From Membranihabitans marinus (GTDB lineage Bacteria > Bacteroidota > Bacteroidia > Chitinophagales > Saprospiraceae): a DNA stretch of 64,000 nt. The stretch spans positions 186,001 through 250,000 of the forward strand of contig NZ_JAHVHU010000005.1 of assembly GCF_019802045.1 (NCBI RefSeq), read 5' to 3'. Positions within the stretch are counted from its first letter, which is position 1, and each line of letters opens with the position of its first letter. The notes under the pieces were generated by a model. The model did no database searches. It saw only the letters and a list, made by a program, of their open reading frames with translations, and was not told the DNA's origin. Below, piece by piece: positions 45,100 through 55,210 of this stretch. Both the position numbers and the translations under genes were made by a program.

Positions 45100-45693
45100 T
45101 TATTCAGCAGACATCACTTTAGATTGCTGACCATAAAACCATACTTCCATTTCTGCGGGACCATGAGCTCCACGTACCAATATCTGAGCGATGTCAGCCG
45201 TAGCGGAAGAGCCGGCTATAAAAATCCCAAAGCCCACTGAGGATAATTTGATCCGGTCATACGCCTCATGCATATCAGGAACCAGTGCATCCTGCGGAAC
45301 CAGAGCTATTAATTTGCGGCCCAAAAATAAAAATTGCCGGTGCCCAACCTCCTGGTCCGTAATATATACAGCTCCGTTTTCCGCTACCGCAAAACGCGCT
45401 TCCACGGCAGTCACATCAGGTTCTGTGACCGAATCTTCCTGGATTGTTGATTCACCTTGGATCAGATCCCGGAGCATTAATCCAGAGCTGGACTGTTTCA
45501 GTGTTTCCAAAGCGGCTTGCCTCGACTCAAAAAATCGCGTCACTCCCCCTATACCATCCAGATGAAAAACAAATCGGTCTAAGACATCCATAGGTGGTGG
45601 TGCAGTACGCGCACGCGTGGGGAGTGCAACGGGTGCAGGTTTGTGATCACGTACTGATTGCAAAATCGTTTCTCGACTATTCATTCTCTTCAT
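45100..45693 (-). CDS. lutC: Lactate utilization protein LutC (LUD domain)
   Basis: This 197-residue protein is the third subunit of the LutABC L-lactate dehydrogenase complex. The LUD domain shows VEARFAVAENGAVYITDQE, FLGRKLIALVPQDALVPDMH and FIAGSSATADIAQILVRGAHGPAEMEV. It overlaps the end of lutB by 17 bp and is last in the operon. LutC has no iron-sulfur cluster motif, as expected. Confidence 0.93.
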   Translation of the reverse strand: MKRMNSRETILQSVRDHKPAPVALPTRARTAPPPMDVLDRFVFHLDGIGGVTRFFESRQAALETLKQSSSGLMLRDLIQGESTIQEDSVTEPDVTAVEARFAVAENGAVYITDQEVGHRQFLFLGRKLIALVPQDALVPDMHEAYDRIKLSSVGFGIFIAGSSATADIAQILVRGAHGPAEMEVWFYGQQSKVMSAE

Positions 45694-47056
45694 TTTTTCT
45701 GGTCTTTAAGTACCACTCTCGAAAGCTTTCATTGGGGGGCTCAGGCAATTCTCGACCTTTCGTCCAGTCATTAACAGTCTTGCGCGCAATACCCGGAAAC
45801 CAGGACAGCAGCTTTCGCGCCCATTTCCCAGCTCGCCGATACCAGCTCGGCCGAGACAGAATCCAACTTCCAACCTTCATGGGTAAGGACTTTTTGGTAT
45901 CGACCTCACCCTCCTCTACAATAACCTCCCGCCACTTAAGCAATTGGCCGTGTATATCTATTTTGACCGGACACACTGCGCTGCATGACCCACACAAGGA
46001 AGAGGCAAAAGGCAAGTCATCATATTCTTCAAAATTACGTGCCGGAGCAATGATGCTTCCAATAGGGCCAGGCACCGCATAGCCATAGCTGTGACCTCCT
46101 CCGGAGCGGTAGACCGGACAGGTATTCATACAGGCTCCACAACGAATACACTTTAACGCCTCCCAAAAATCTTCCATACCCAGGTGATGGGATCGACCAT
46201 TGTCTACCAGGATAAGATGCATTTCTGAGCCCGCTCTCGGTTTTTGATAGTGGCTCGTGTAGGTCGTGATTCGCTGACCGGTTGCAGATCGCGCCAGCAG
46301 CCGAATAAAAACACCCAGATCTTCCTGCCGGGGGATCAATTTTTCGATGCCCATGCAATGAATCTGAACAGGAGCCTTATTTACCCCCAGGTCGGCATTG
46401 CCCTCATTCGTACAAATGGTCACGGTTCCAGTCTCGGCCACTCCAAAATTAACACCGGTCACCGCAGCTTTTGCATTCATAAACCGCTGCCGCAAATCCT
46501 TCCGGGCAGACAATGTAAGGTACTTGGCATCCAGATTTCCCGCTTCGGTATTCATGGTATCGTGGAACAGCGCGGAGATTTCCTCCCGTGTTTTGTGCAT
46601 TGCCGGGACGACGATGTGACTGGGTGGCTCATGCGCCAACTGAACAATGCGCTCTCCCAAATCCGTATCGTAAACTTCCATCCCTTGTTCTTCCAGGAAA
46701 TGGTTGAGTCCGCATTCTTCCGTTAACATCGATTTACTTTTGACGATGTATGGCACTTCATTTTTTTTCAGAATTTCATACACCCGGGCATTCATTTCGT
46801 TTCCATCTACTGCCCAATGAACCTGCACGCCGTTTGCCAGGGCATTTTTTTCAAATTCTTCCAGATACTGATCCAAATGGGTGAGCGTATGCTTTTTAAT
46901 CTCTGAAGCCCTGGTTCTTAATTCCTCAAACTCCTGCAATTCATTCGCTGCAACATCTCTTTTTCTCCGCAGGTGAATCGCAGCGTTGTGTTGTGCCTTC
47001 GGGGAAGGCGATTCATGTATAAAATGGTCCGCAGCTTGGGCATGTTTGGTTCTCAT
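45677..47056 (-). CDS. lutB: Iron-sulfur lactate oxidation protein LutB
   Basis: This 459-residue protein has an N-terminal LUD domain (about 60-290; GVNFGVAETGTVTICTNEGN) followed by a ferredoxin-like region. Cluster motifs are CIRCGACMNTCPVY (about 308-321) and CGSCSAVCPVKI (about 358-369). With LutA and LutC it oxidises L-lactate to pyruvate in the cytoplasm, with electrons going to an unidentified carrier. It lies 25 bp after lutA. The C-terminus is basic and helical. Confidence 0.95.
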   Translation of the reverse strand: MRTKHAQAADHFIHESPSPKAQHNAAIHLRRKRDVAANELQEFEELRTRASEIKKHTLTHLDQYLEEFEKNALANGVQVHWAVDGNEMNARVYEILKKNEVPYIVKSKSMLTEECGLNHFLEEQGMEVYDTDLGERIVQLAHEPPSHIVVPAMHKTREEISALFHDTMNTEAGNLDAKYLTLSARKDLRQRFMNAKAAVTGVNFGVAETGTVTICTNEGNADLGVNKAPVQIHCMGIEKLIPRQEDLGVFIRLLARSATGQRITTYTSHYQKPRAGSEMHLILVDNGRSHHLGMEDFWEALKCIRCGACMNTCPVYRSGGGHSYGYAVPGPIGSIIAPARNFEEYDDLPFASSLCGSCSAVCPVKIDIHGQLLKWREVIVEEGEVDTKKSLPMKVGSWILSRPSWYRRAGKWARKLLSWFPGIARKTVNDWTKGRELPEPPNESFREWYLKTRKNEENE

Positions 47057-47081
47057 AAATTATAATAAGCTATTGTTCTGA

Positions 47082-47810
47082 TCATCGTTCCCACAATTTT
47101 GCAACAAGTTCAGCAAGATGCAAGAAACGGACGTTTTGTTTTTGTTTTCGTGCGACACCCTCCATATGCATGAGACAAGAACTATCCATAGATACAACGT
47201 ATTCGGCACCGTGTGAGACATGATCTTCGACGCGTCGCTCCCCCATATCAATCGATACAGCACTTTCGAAAACAGAAAACGTACCGCCAAATCCACAGCA
47301 TTCATCCACATTGTCTAAAGGAACAATTTCCATTTCTGGTATGACATCCAAAATGGGTTGGATTTTAGAAAAATACGGCTCCACCAACTCACTGGGACTG
47401 GCAATATTCAACCCCCGTAGGGCGTGACACGAATAGTGCAACCCGACCCTGTGCGGGAATGGTTGCAGTGACCGGGGAAAGTTGTTTTGGGCATGCAAAA
47501 AACTAAAGAGTTCATAAACTTCAGGTTTTCCGGATTGCTGACCCAACTTTTCGTGATCGACCAAATGGTGGACACAACTTCCCGACGGACCTACGACCAC
47601 ATCGCAATCCCGGAAAACCTTTCGAAAGTTTTTCGTGACCGCCCCCCCCTCTTTCACAAAGCCGGAATTCACCATGGGTTGTCCACAACAACTCTGTTCC
47701 AACGGATAGGTAACTTCATACCCCAAATTCTCCAGGATCAGGAGCGTTGCTTTACCTACATCCGGGTAAAACTGATCGATGTAACAAGGAACAAATAATC
47801 CAATTTTCAT
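47082..47810 (-). CDS. lutA: Cysteine-rich lactate oxidation protein LutA
   Basis: This 242-residue protein has two CCG domains: the first contains LEQSCCGQPMVNSG and the second VDECCGFGGTFSV. LutA belongs to the GlpC/HdrB-like redox proteins and carries an unusual iron-sulfur site. It is the first gene of lutABC. A run of eight G in the coding strand (C run at 47642-47649) encodes part of EGGAV and is a possible slippage site. No regulator of the GntR/LutR type is adjacent. Confidence 0.94.
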   Translation of the reverse strand: MKIGLFVPCYIDQFYPDVGKATLLILENLGYEVTYPLEQSCCGQPMVNSGFVKEGGAVTKNFRKVFRDCDVVVGPSGSCVHHLVDHEKLGQQSGKPEVYELFSFLHAQNNFPRSLQPFPHRVGLHYSCHALRGLNIASPSELVEPYFSKIQPILDVIPEMEIVPLDNVDECCGFGGTFSVFESAVSIDMGERRVEDHVSHGAEYVVSMDSSCLMHMEGVARKQKQNVRFLHLAELVAKLWER

Positions 47811-48651
47811 AATTGAGTTCTAAGGAACAGAATAATTAATCATAATGCAACATTCCTATTAATTATTTCCATCATTGATAGAATCCAGGATTGCCATCGC
47901 CAATATCACAATTACGCAATAACATAGTTGCATAGGGTTTCATCCGCATTTTCCATACCAATCTTAAATATACCCCCGTCGCGGATTGAGTTGGTCCGTT
48001 TGGTACCCCACTCAAAAAAGATTCCTTCCTTCCACCTCATTTCTTGGCCTGAAAAGTAAGATCAAGCGAATTTAAATTATTTTTCTCAATGATTCTGAAG
48101 GACTCGAAGTTTGATGAATTCTCGTGTGCATAAACTTATAAACACAATGTTAATTATTATGTCTAAAACCTTCATTTCTCCAGTTATACGCCACAAACTA
48201 CAAGTGTGGATAAGATGTGAATATTTTGTGTGAAATCACGGAACGAAAACGATGTAATAGCACAGCGGGAACGGGTAGAGCGCCGAAATAAAATGGTGAC
48301 CACACACTCTGATGTGTTGTACTGTCTCCTGGTGCTCCAATTCACAAATACCGGCCTAAATTTATAAACCGAAGCACTGGAGCGGGGATCTGAAAATTTG
48401 AATCAATATCCTCTTCCCCCATGCACCACACCTGCCGGCATGGATATTTTATAAATAAATATTGCTTTCTACCTATGTACCATCCCCAGTGGGGCGATTC
48501 CACATAGATTCCATCAATCATTGATAATGGTTAACGATCAACGGGTTCTGGCTGACTAATACATCTCTTTTTCTAAACCCGATTTTTCTCTCAACGAATA
48601 AGCTTCATCAACTCTATCAGCCTTATCAACCCCCTCAACCTTTTCAATGCT
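47811..48651. other. Long intergenic region between lutA and the TIM-barrel gene
   Basis: No gene was recognised in these 841 bases. A stem (TTGAGT at 47986-47991 with ACTCAA at 48010-48015) and a CATGC/GCATG pair near 48421-48443 are seen. A decayed 9-bp tandem array lies at 48606-48650 beside the TIM-barrel stop codon. No exact -7 consensus was found in front of lutA. Confidence 0.4.
48606..48650 (-). repeat. Degenerate 9-bp tandem array
   Basis: Five units of nine bases can be laid out: CATCAACTC, TATCAGCCT, TATCAACCC, CCTCAACCT, TTTCAATGC. Read on the minus strand the consensus is near AGGTTGATA. The array ends one base past the TIM-barrel stop codon, so it starts its transcript tail. 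Confidence 0.65.
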
Positions 48652-49596
48652 CTAAACTTCCGCCTTCCTGATCACTTCAAGTGTTTTTGACAATCCAGTT
48701 TTAGCCACCTCCAGCAAATCCCGTTTATAATACGTCGGGTTGTACAACTCGAGTGACACACAACCATCAAATCCTGTGGCATTGAGATCTTTTAGTATCT
48801 TAGGTAATGGCAATATACCATCACCCGGAAATACACGGTCTTTGTCTTTCATATCTTCCATGGCCATATCTTTCGGCGCATCATTGAATTGAAAGATGGC
48901 TATCGCATTCCCTTGGAGCAACTTTAATCCGTCAAAGCCACCCCCACTGATATACATATGAAATACATCGGGGATAATACGGGCTTCCGGGTGATCTGCA
49001 TCTGCTGCGATACCCAGAGCTTGTCCCATGGTTTTTAGTGGAAACATCTCGACAAAAACCAGGGCGGGTTTTACATTGTAGTCATTAATTCCAATCTCAA
49101 TCAACTGCCGGTAGCAATCCGATACAAAGCGGCGATCAAAGTTTTCTCCAACCTGATTGGGAATGGTCTGGACGTGTTCACACCCTATTTCTGAAGCCAT
49201 CCGCATCCGGTTGCGCGTAGCCGAAAGAGAGTTTTGAAAGGCTTCTTTTGTCTCTGGTAATGCACCCCACAGTCCGATCATACTGGGCACAAAAAGACCA
49301 TTGTCTTTGATGTATTTTCCCATTTCTTTGAGGTCTCCACCCGATTTCTCGTATTCTTCCAGGTCCCTGTCCCAGGGCTCCACAGCATCATAGCCTGCTT
49401 TGATAGCGATATCCACCTTTTCTCGGAGGCCTTTTGCCGGGCGAATGGTCGCGAAATCCAAACAGACCGGCCAGGGACTTTTCCCATTTTGATACCGGCG
49501 TTTAGTCCTCGGTTTTTGACCGGACAAACTGGATGCTCCCCCAGCCCATGCGGCTCCGGATAAAGCAGAAGTAGTAATAAAATCTCGTCGTTTCAT
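48652..49596 (-). CDS. Tat-exported TIM-barrel sugar isomerase/epimerase-like protein
   Basis: This 314-residue protein starts with a Tat-like signal (MKRRDFITTSALSGAAWAGG). The AP-endonuclease-2/xylose-isomerase-like TIM barrel follows, with WPVCLDFATIRP, AIKAGYDAVEPWD, VFVEMFPLKTMGQ, ARIIPDVFHMYISGGG and FQFNDAPKD as the metal-site strands, ending CVSLELYNPTYYKRD. Relatives act on sugars or hydroxypyruvate; the substrate here is open. The start at 49596 is chosen because the twin-basic signal begins there; the 26 codons upstream are unlike a protein start. Confidence 0.85.
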   Translation of the reverse strand: MKRRDFITTSALSGAAWAGGASSLSGQKPRTKRRYQNGKSPWPVCLDFATIRPAKGLREKVDIAIKAGYDAVEPWDRDLEEYEKSGGDLKEMGKYIKDNGLFVPSMIGLWGALPETKEAFQNSLSATRNRMRMASEIGCEHVQTIPNQVGENFDRRFVSDCYRQLIEIGINDYNVKPALVFVEMFPLKTMGQALGIAADADHPEARIIPDVFHMYISGGGFDGLKLLQGNAIAIFQFNDAPKDMAMEDMKDKDRVFPGDGILPLPKILKDLNATGFDGCVSLELYNPTYYKRDLLEVAKTGLSKTLEVIRKAEV

Positions 49597-49837
49597 GTTG
49601 TAGGAAAATTGAATGTTCAGTGAGTCTCCAAAAATAAAAAAATAATAATACACCGAGCCGGGGAATTGAATCATTTATAAAAGACCTTAAAAAAGAGGAA
49701 GTGTATTACTCCAATTCTAGGCCCTGATTTGAATAGTTCGTAATTATCATATAAAATCTTGCTTAAACCTGTATTAAACCTTTTTACTTGTTTATAATCC
49801 AACACAAGGAACGAATCACTAAAATAAATAAGCTCAT

Positions 49838-50938
49838 ATGCCATCCATTCACCTGCTCGGTATCATTTGTCTTCTGTTCAGCTGCAGTAAAAACGCCATG
49901 CCACCTGATTCAGTCCGGACTGAAGACGCCTTGTATTTTCCTGATCAAGAATCCGAAATATGGGCCACTACCTCCATGGGTGAATTGAACTGGAACACCC
50001 CCGCAGCCTTGGATCTCTACGATTACTTATCGGAAAACCGAACACGGGCATTTATCATATTGCACAAAGGAAAAATCGTTACAGAAAAATATTGGGGAGA
50101 AAACATACAAAAAACCGGCCCTTTCGATAAAAACTCACAATGGTATTGGGCTTCCGCCGGTAAAACTCTGACGGCTTTTCTGACCGGACTGGCACAACAA
50201 CAAAAACTGCTGAATATTAATGATAAAACCTCTAATTATCTCGGAAAAAACTGGACCAGCATGCCCATCGAGAAAGAAAATCAGATTACCATCCGACATC
50301 AGCTCACGATGACTACCGGGCTGGATTTCACGACCGATGACAATACATGCACTACGTCAGACTGCCTCAATTACAAAGTGGATCCCGGAACACAATGGTT
50401 CTACCACAATGCCCCCTACACACTGTTGGCAGCCGTTCTCAGCTCCGCTTCCAAACAGTCGTACAACGAATTTACAACTCAACAGCTCCGATCCAAAATC
50501 GGTATGGATGGTCAATGGAGATCCCATAAAAACAATGTAGTTTACTGGAGTACCGCGCGCAGTGCAGCCCGCTTTGGCTTGCTTCTACTGAGTAAAGGAA
50601 AATGGGGGGACGACGATATCATGACCGATACAGCATTCCTGGCTGCGATGACGACTCCATCACAAGACCTAAACCCATCCTATGGATTCCTGACCTGGCT
50701 CAATGGTCAATCCGCCATAGTCCTACCTGGCCAGACCACCGTAATTCAACAGACCCTGGCCGAAGCTGCTCCATCTGATCTATTCGCCGCGATGGGCAAA
50801 AATGGCCAGTTCATCAATGTCGTTCCCGGCCAAGATCTGGTCATTGTACGAATGGGGGAAGCCCCCGCCAACGACCTGGTCCCACTGATCTTTCACAATG
50901 AAATGTGGAAAAAGATTCATGCAGTGATCCAAAAATAG
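49838..50938 (+). CDS. Serine hydrolase lipoprotein (class C beta-lactamase-like)
   Basis: This 366-residue protein has a short lipoprotein signal (IHLLGIICLLFSC, Cys16). The active-site SxxK is SAGK in YWASAGKTLTAFLTG (about 105). The YxN-type motif reads WFYHNAPYTLL. The KTG/HxG-type third motif is less clear, with MGKNGQFINVVPGQDLVIVR near the end. Proteins of this type (related to 6-aminohexanoate-dimer hydrolase and EstB) cleave amides or esters outside the cytoplasm. It is unrelated in position to the other serine hydrolase at 39518. Confidence 0.85.
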   Translation: MPSIHLLGIICLLFSCSKNAMPPDSVRTEDALYFPDQESEIWATTSMGELNWNTPAALDLYDYLSENRTRAFIILHKGKIVTEKYWGENIQKTGPFDKNSQWYWASAGKTLTAFLTGLAQQQKLLNINDKTSNYLGKNWTSMPIEKENQITIRHQLTMTTGLDFTTDDNTCTTSDCLNYKVDPGTQWFYHNAPYTLLAAVLSSASKQSYNEFTTQQLRSKIGMDGQWRSHKNNVVYWSTARSAARFGLLLLSKGKWGDDDIMTDTAFLAAMTTPSQDLNPSYGFLTWLNGQSAIVLPGQTTVIQQTLAEAAPSDLFAAMGKNGQFINVVPGQDLVIVRMGEAPANDLVPLIFHNEMWKKIHAVIQK

Positions 50939-51267
50939 TGTGTGTTCCTAACTTATATGGGGTGTCCGATGCATCTTCGGATTCCTCGGACTGTCTTTTG
51001 ATGCTCAAAGCGGGTCAATTTGGTCAAGAGACTATAAATGATCGAAAATAAAACCGTGGTTCTATCCAAATACTAAATCTATTTTATCTTTGCGGCGGGG
51101 TATTATTGCATTATAAAATACAACTGTACGCTCACTGGCTCAGTCACGGACATACAAAAATATTTTTCTCTTGTTTTTCACCGACCAGTCCATTATAAAA
51201 TTAAATTCATACTACGACGATTGCATTTAATTTCGTCAAAGGAATACTTTCATTTTAAAATAAAATC
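50939..51267. other. Intergenic with terminator-like stem and candidate -7 box
   Basis: A stem at 50964-50991 (GTCCGA with TCGGAC, and an inner GATGCATC) is followed by TGTCTTTTG and probably ends the serine hydrolase transcript. TATCTTTG at 51085-51092 matches the -7 consensus but has no clear -33 box; it could start a leader of about 170 bases for the metalloprotease. Confidence 0.4.
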
Positions 51268-53823
51268 ATGAACACAAATACCGGCATCTTTACCACTGGA
51301 TATGATTTATGTCGAATTACACTGTTGTCTTTAATTATTACTTTTTCATCCGTGGGAACCACATTAGCCCAGGAAGTCCAAGACACCACCCGTGAAAAGA
51401 CTGCCAATCAGGACAGTACCAAACAGGACAGCACCAAAGAAAAACAATTCACGGATTATATTACGGATGACGCCCATTCTCAGACAGGATTGGTGACCGT
51501 CCACCAGGTCAAAGAAAAATATTACTTTGAAATACCCGACTCGATATTCGGCAGAGACATTATCACAGTCACACGAATTGCAAAGACACCCACCGGAGCA
51601 GGGTATGGCGGGGAGCAAGCCAATCGGCAGGTAATCCGGTTTGAGAAAGGTCCTGACAAAAAAGCCTTTATGCGGGTCATTAGCTATATCAATGTAGCTG
51701 AAGATACAACCCAGATGATATATAAAGCGGTCGCCAACTCCAATATGCAACCCATTATCGGGGCTTTTGACATTCAAGCCACTCGAAAAGACACCTCGGT
51801 CCTTATTGATGTGACCAATTTCTTTAAAAAGCCCAATCAGGTGTTTGATCTTCCGCCGCTAACCAAACAACGGTATAAAATCAAATCACTGGCCGCAGAT
51901 CGATCCTATATAAAAAGTATCAGCACCTACCCCATCAATGTGGAAGTTCGCGCTGTCCGAACCTATACCGTCAACCCGCCGTCACTGGGTCCGTCCAAAG
52001 GTCCATCTCAAAATCTCCACGCCGGCGTCCAGGCAGGTGTGGTGACCTATGAAATCAACACCTCGATGGTTCTGCTACCGAAAGAACCTATGCGACGTCG
52101 TTTTTTTGATCAGCGCGTAGGGATTTTCTCGAGCAGTTATACCGTATACAATGATGAGGGTCAACAAGCAGACCCACAAACGTTCACAGTTCGGTGGCGA
52201 CTAGAACCAAAAAACAACCAGGATATCCGACGTCAGAAAAACGGAGAAGCCATCGAACCCAAAAAGCCAATCGTTTTTTATATTGACCCGGCCACACCCG
52301 AAAAATGGCGAGAGTATTTGAAAAAAGGCGTCGAAGACTGGCAGGTAGCCTTCGAACAGGCGGGATGGAAAAACGCCATCCTGGCCAAAGACTGGCCCGT
52401 AGAAGACACGACCATGAGTCTGGAAGATGCCCGATTTTCGGTGATCCGGTACTTTGCCTCCAATGTTCAAAATGCGTACGGACCCAATGTACACGATCCC
52501 CGGTCAGGAGAAATCCTTGAAAGTCATATCGGATGGTATCACAACGTCATGAAATTGCTCAAAAACTGGTACACGACACAAGCAGGTGTCACCGACCCGA
52601 GATCCCGAAATAACAAATTTGATGATGAACTGATGGGTGAACTAATCCGGTTCGTGGCAGCCCACGAGGTAGGACACACCATCGGATTACGTCACAATTT
52701 TGGTGCGAGTTCAGCCACACCCGTTGAAAAGCTCCGTGATCCCGAGTGGCTGGAAAAGCACGGGCATACTTCTTCCATCATGGACTATGCCCGGTTTAAC
52801 TATGTCGCTCAGGAAGGTGACGGGGTGACGAACTTATTTCCCGGCGTAGGTGCTTATGATAAGTGGGCCATCGAATGGAATTACAAACCCATTTATGGCA
52901 CCTCTGGCCCCGATGAAGACAAAATAATTCTCAATCAATGGTACCTGGACCGGGCGCAGCATAATCCAGCTCTCCGATTTCTTACTGAGAGAAGTACCTT
53001 TGACCCCCGTGCACAAAATGAAGATCTGGGAGACAACAGTATGAAAGCATCGGAGTATGGAATTATTAACCTCAAAAAGATCATCAGCAATGTGGTGACC
53101 TGGACGGAAGAGGAAGCCAGTCACTATGAAGAAGCTGAAGAATTATACAACAATGTCCTGACGCAGTATATGCGTTATGTAGGCCACGTAACGAAGTGGG
53201 TTGGAGGTCTTTTTGATGATCCGAAAACCTACGAACAGGAAGGACCTGTTTTTGTTCCAGCACCACGTGAACGCCAAAAGGAAGCGGTCGCTTTTCTTCA
53301 AAACGAACTATTTCAACCGCCCCTGTGGTTGTTTCCGGAAAATATCCGCAACCGGTTCAAAGCCGACAATGGGGTGGCCACCCTCGCCAGCTGGGATAAG
53401 ACAACGATAGATCGGCTGTATGCCACCGATCGCTTGCAACGATTGATTGATGCCGAATCTGTTTATGGCAAGAAGGTTTACGGTCTGCAGGAGTTTTTCA
53501 GTGATATGGAAAACGGAATCTGGTCGGAACTGGAAAGCAGAAAGCCGACGTCTGTGTATCGACGCAACTTACAAAAGATACATCTTGAAAAAATGATAGA
53601 TCTGACCAAACCCGCTGGCAGCAGTTCGGGAACCATTTCAAGCTATTTGCGCAGTACCGGATCGGTCAACCCGGCTTTATCGGATATACGTTCACTGAGC
53701 ATCGGCAGATTAGCAGTGTTACAGAAAAAACTGAATAAGGCGGTCCGTAAAAGCAAGGACCCAATGACCAAATATCATTATATGGATTGCCTTCATCGAA
53801 TCGAGAAGGCACTGGAAGATTAA
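51268..53823 (+). CDS. Exported zinc metalloprotease (metzincin type, DUF5117/DUF4953)
   Basis: This 851-residue protein has a signal peptide ending near LAQE. A DUF5118-like and a DUF5117 domain (about 90-330) precede the catalytic domain. The zinc site is HEVGHTIGLRH at residues 466-476, with His466, His470 and His476 as ligands and Glu467 as base. The Met-turn is probably SSIMDYARFNY. A charged low-complexity stretch (about 33-52) follows the signal. Such proteins are widespread and poorly studied in Bacteroidota. Substrate and location (periplasm or surface) are unknown. Confidence 0.9.
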   Translation: MNTNTGIFTTGYDLCRITLLSLIITFSSVGTTLAQEVQDTTREKTANQDSTKQDSTKEKQFTDYITDDAHSQTGLVTVHQVKEKYYFEIPDSIFGRDIITVTRIAKTPTGAGYGGEQANRQVIRFEKGPDKKAFMRVISYINVAEDTTQMIYKAVANSNMQPIIGAFDIQATRKDTSVLIDVTNFFKKPNQVFDLPPLTKQRYKIKSLAADRSYIKSISTYPINVEVRAVRTYTVNPPSLGPSKGPSQNLHAGVQAGVVTYEINTSMVLLPKEPMRRRFFDQRVGIFSSSYTVYNDEGQQADPQTFTVRWRLEPKNNQDIRRQKNGEAIEPKKPIVFYIDPATPEKWREYLKKGVEDWQVAFEQAGWKNAILAKDWPVEDTTMSLEDARFSVIRYFASNVQNAYGPNVHDPRSGEILESHIGWYHNVMKLLKNWYTTQAGVTDPRSRNNKFDDELMGELIRFVAAHEVGHTIGLRHNFGASSATPVEKLRDPEWLEKHGHTSSIMDYARFNYVAQEGDGVTNLFPGVGAYDKWAIEWNYKPIYGTSGPDEDKIILNQWYLDRAQHNPALRFLTERSTFDPRAQNEDLGDNSMKASEYGIINLKKIISNVVTWTEEEASHYEEAEELYNNVLTQYMRYVGHVTKWVGGLFDDPKTYEQEGPVFVPAPRERQKEAVAFLQNELFQPPLWLFPENIRNRFKADNGVATLASWDKTTIDRLYATDRLQRLIDAESVYGKKVYGLQEFFSDMENGIWSELESRKPTSVYRRNLQKIHLEKMIDLTKPAGSSSGTISSYLRSTGSVNPALSDIRSLSIGRLAVLQKKLNKAVRKSKDPMTKYHYMDCLHRIEKALED

Positions 53824-53877
53824 GGTTCGTAAGTCAAAAACTTCCGTGCTGAACGCTCTGGTCACAAAAACAGGAAA

Positions 53878-53916
53878 CGGGGTGAATCGTCCGAGAATCA
53901 CCCCGCTTTCTTATTT
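53878..53916 (+). terminator. Terminator between convergent metalloprotease and amt genes
   Basis: CGGGGTGA (53878-53885) pairs with TCACCCCG (53898-53905), 8 bp with a 12-base loop. It is followed by CTTTCTTATTTC on the plus strand. It lies between two gene ends and may serve both strands. Confidence 0.65.
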
Positions 53917-53930
53917 CTAGCGCTCGATCT

Positions 53931-55178
53931 TTATGTTTGAACGCGTACTTCCATTGTCGAAGTCATACCTTCAATACTCGGAGCACTGCCATGTTCCACC
54001 AAATCCATCCCTTCCAGCTCATGCTCTTCGGTAACCCGGATACCTATCGTCTTCTTGACTAAAAAAGTGATTAAATAAATAAATAGAAAAGTAAATAATC
54101 CCACAATTACCACACCTATTCCCTGCAAGGCTAATTGTTCCCAACCTGCTTTTACGCCAACGATGCCGACTGCCAGCGTACCCCATATCCCGCACACCAA
54201 ATGCACAGAGATAGCTCCAACCGGATCATCAATTTTCAATCGGTCAAAAAACACCACCGAAAAAGGAATAAGGACGCCCGAAATCATTCCAATAAGTACT
54301 GCTAAAAAAGGCGTCATGACATCCGCACCGGCTGTAATCCCAACTAATCCACCCAGGATACCATTCAACACCATCGATAAATCGTGCGATTTGAACAAAT
54401 AGAAGGAACAAAAATAGCAGCCAATAGCACCGGCGGCTCCGGCCAATGCTGTATTGACAAACACCAGCGATACAGCATCCGGATCAGCCGATAACACAGA
54501 CCCGCCATTGAATCCAAACCAACCAAACCACAACAACAATACACCTACAGCAGCCAAAGGAATGTTGTGACCTGGTATCGGGTTAATACCGTCCCGACCG
54601 TACTTTCCAATCCGAGGCCCCAGCAACAGCACTACAGCTAGGGCACCCCACCCTCCTACGGAATGCACCAAAGTGGATCCTGCGAAATCATAGAAACCCA
54701 GCTGATCCAACCACCCTCCACCCCATTTCCACATGCCGGTCAGTGGATATCCGATCGAAATAAAAAATATAGAGATGATGAGAAAACTATTCAGCTTCAT
54801 TCGTTCCGCCACTGCGCCGGAAACAATGGTGCAACACGTTGCTGCAAACATAGCTTGAAATATGAAGTCAGTCCAATAGGTGTAGTGTCCCGCAGCATAA
54901 TCAATAGATGCTCCGACCGGCAGAGACAGCCCGACCTGTGAAAACCCAATAACTCCGTACCAGGATTGATTCGGATACATGAGACTAAATCCTATAAGAT
55001 AGTAACTCACCAGCCCTATCGATAAAATCATCACGTTTTTAAACAAAATATTTACTACGTTCTTGCTACGAACCAACCCTGCTTCCAGGGTAGAAAACCC
55101 CAAATGCATAATAAACACCAATGATGCCGCGACGAGCACCCATATATTATTTACTGTAAACAAAGCCGTATCAGTCAT
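53931..55178 (-). CDS. amt: Ammonium transporter (Amt family)
   Basis: This 415-residue channel conducts ammonia/ammonium across the inner membrane. The twin histidines of the pore are in PIPGHNIPLAAVGVLLLWFG and ISVHLVCGIWGTLAVG. FVFIMHLGFSTLEAGLVRSK-like sequence near residues 16-37 and WKWGGGWLDQLGFYDFAGST fit the family; no cleavable signal peptide is seen. It is the second gene after glnB (32 bp), so the PII protein probably gates this channel. Confidence 0.95.
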   Translation of the reverse strand: MTDTALFTVNNIWVLVAASLVFIMHLGFSTLEAGLVRSKNVVNILFKNVMILSIGLVSYYLIGFSLMYPNQSWYGVIGFSQVGLSLPVGASIDYAAGHYTYWTDFIFQAMFAATCCTIVSGAVAERMKLNSFLIISIFFISIGYPLTGMWKWGGGWLDQLGFYDFAGSTLVHSVGGWGALAVVLLLGPRIGKYGRDGINPIPGHNIPLAAVGVLLLWFGWFGFNGGSVLSADPDAVSLVFVNTALAGAAGAIGCYFCSFYLFKSHDLSMVLNGILGGLVGITAGADVMTPFLAVLIGMISGVLIPFSVVFFDRLKIDDPVGAISVHLVCGIWGTLAVGIVGVKAGWEQLALQGIGVVIVGLFTFLFIYLITFLVKKTIGIRVTEEHELEGMDLVEHGSAPSIEGMTSTMEVRVQT

Positions 55179-55210
55179 TTTTTATTAATTTATAAGGTGA
55201 AGGAAATAAG

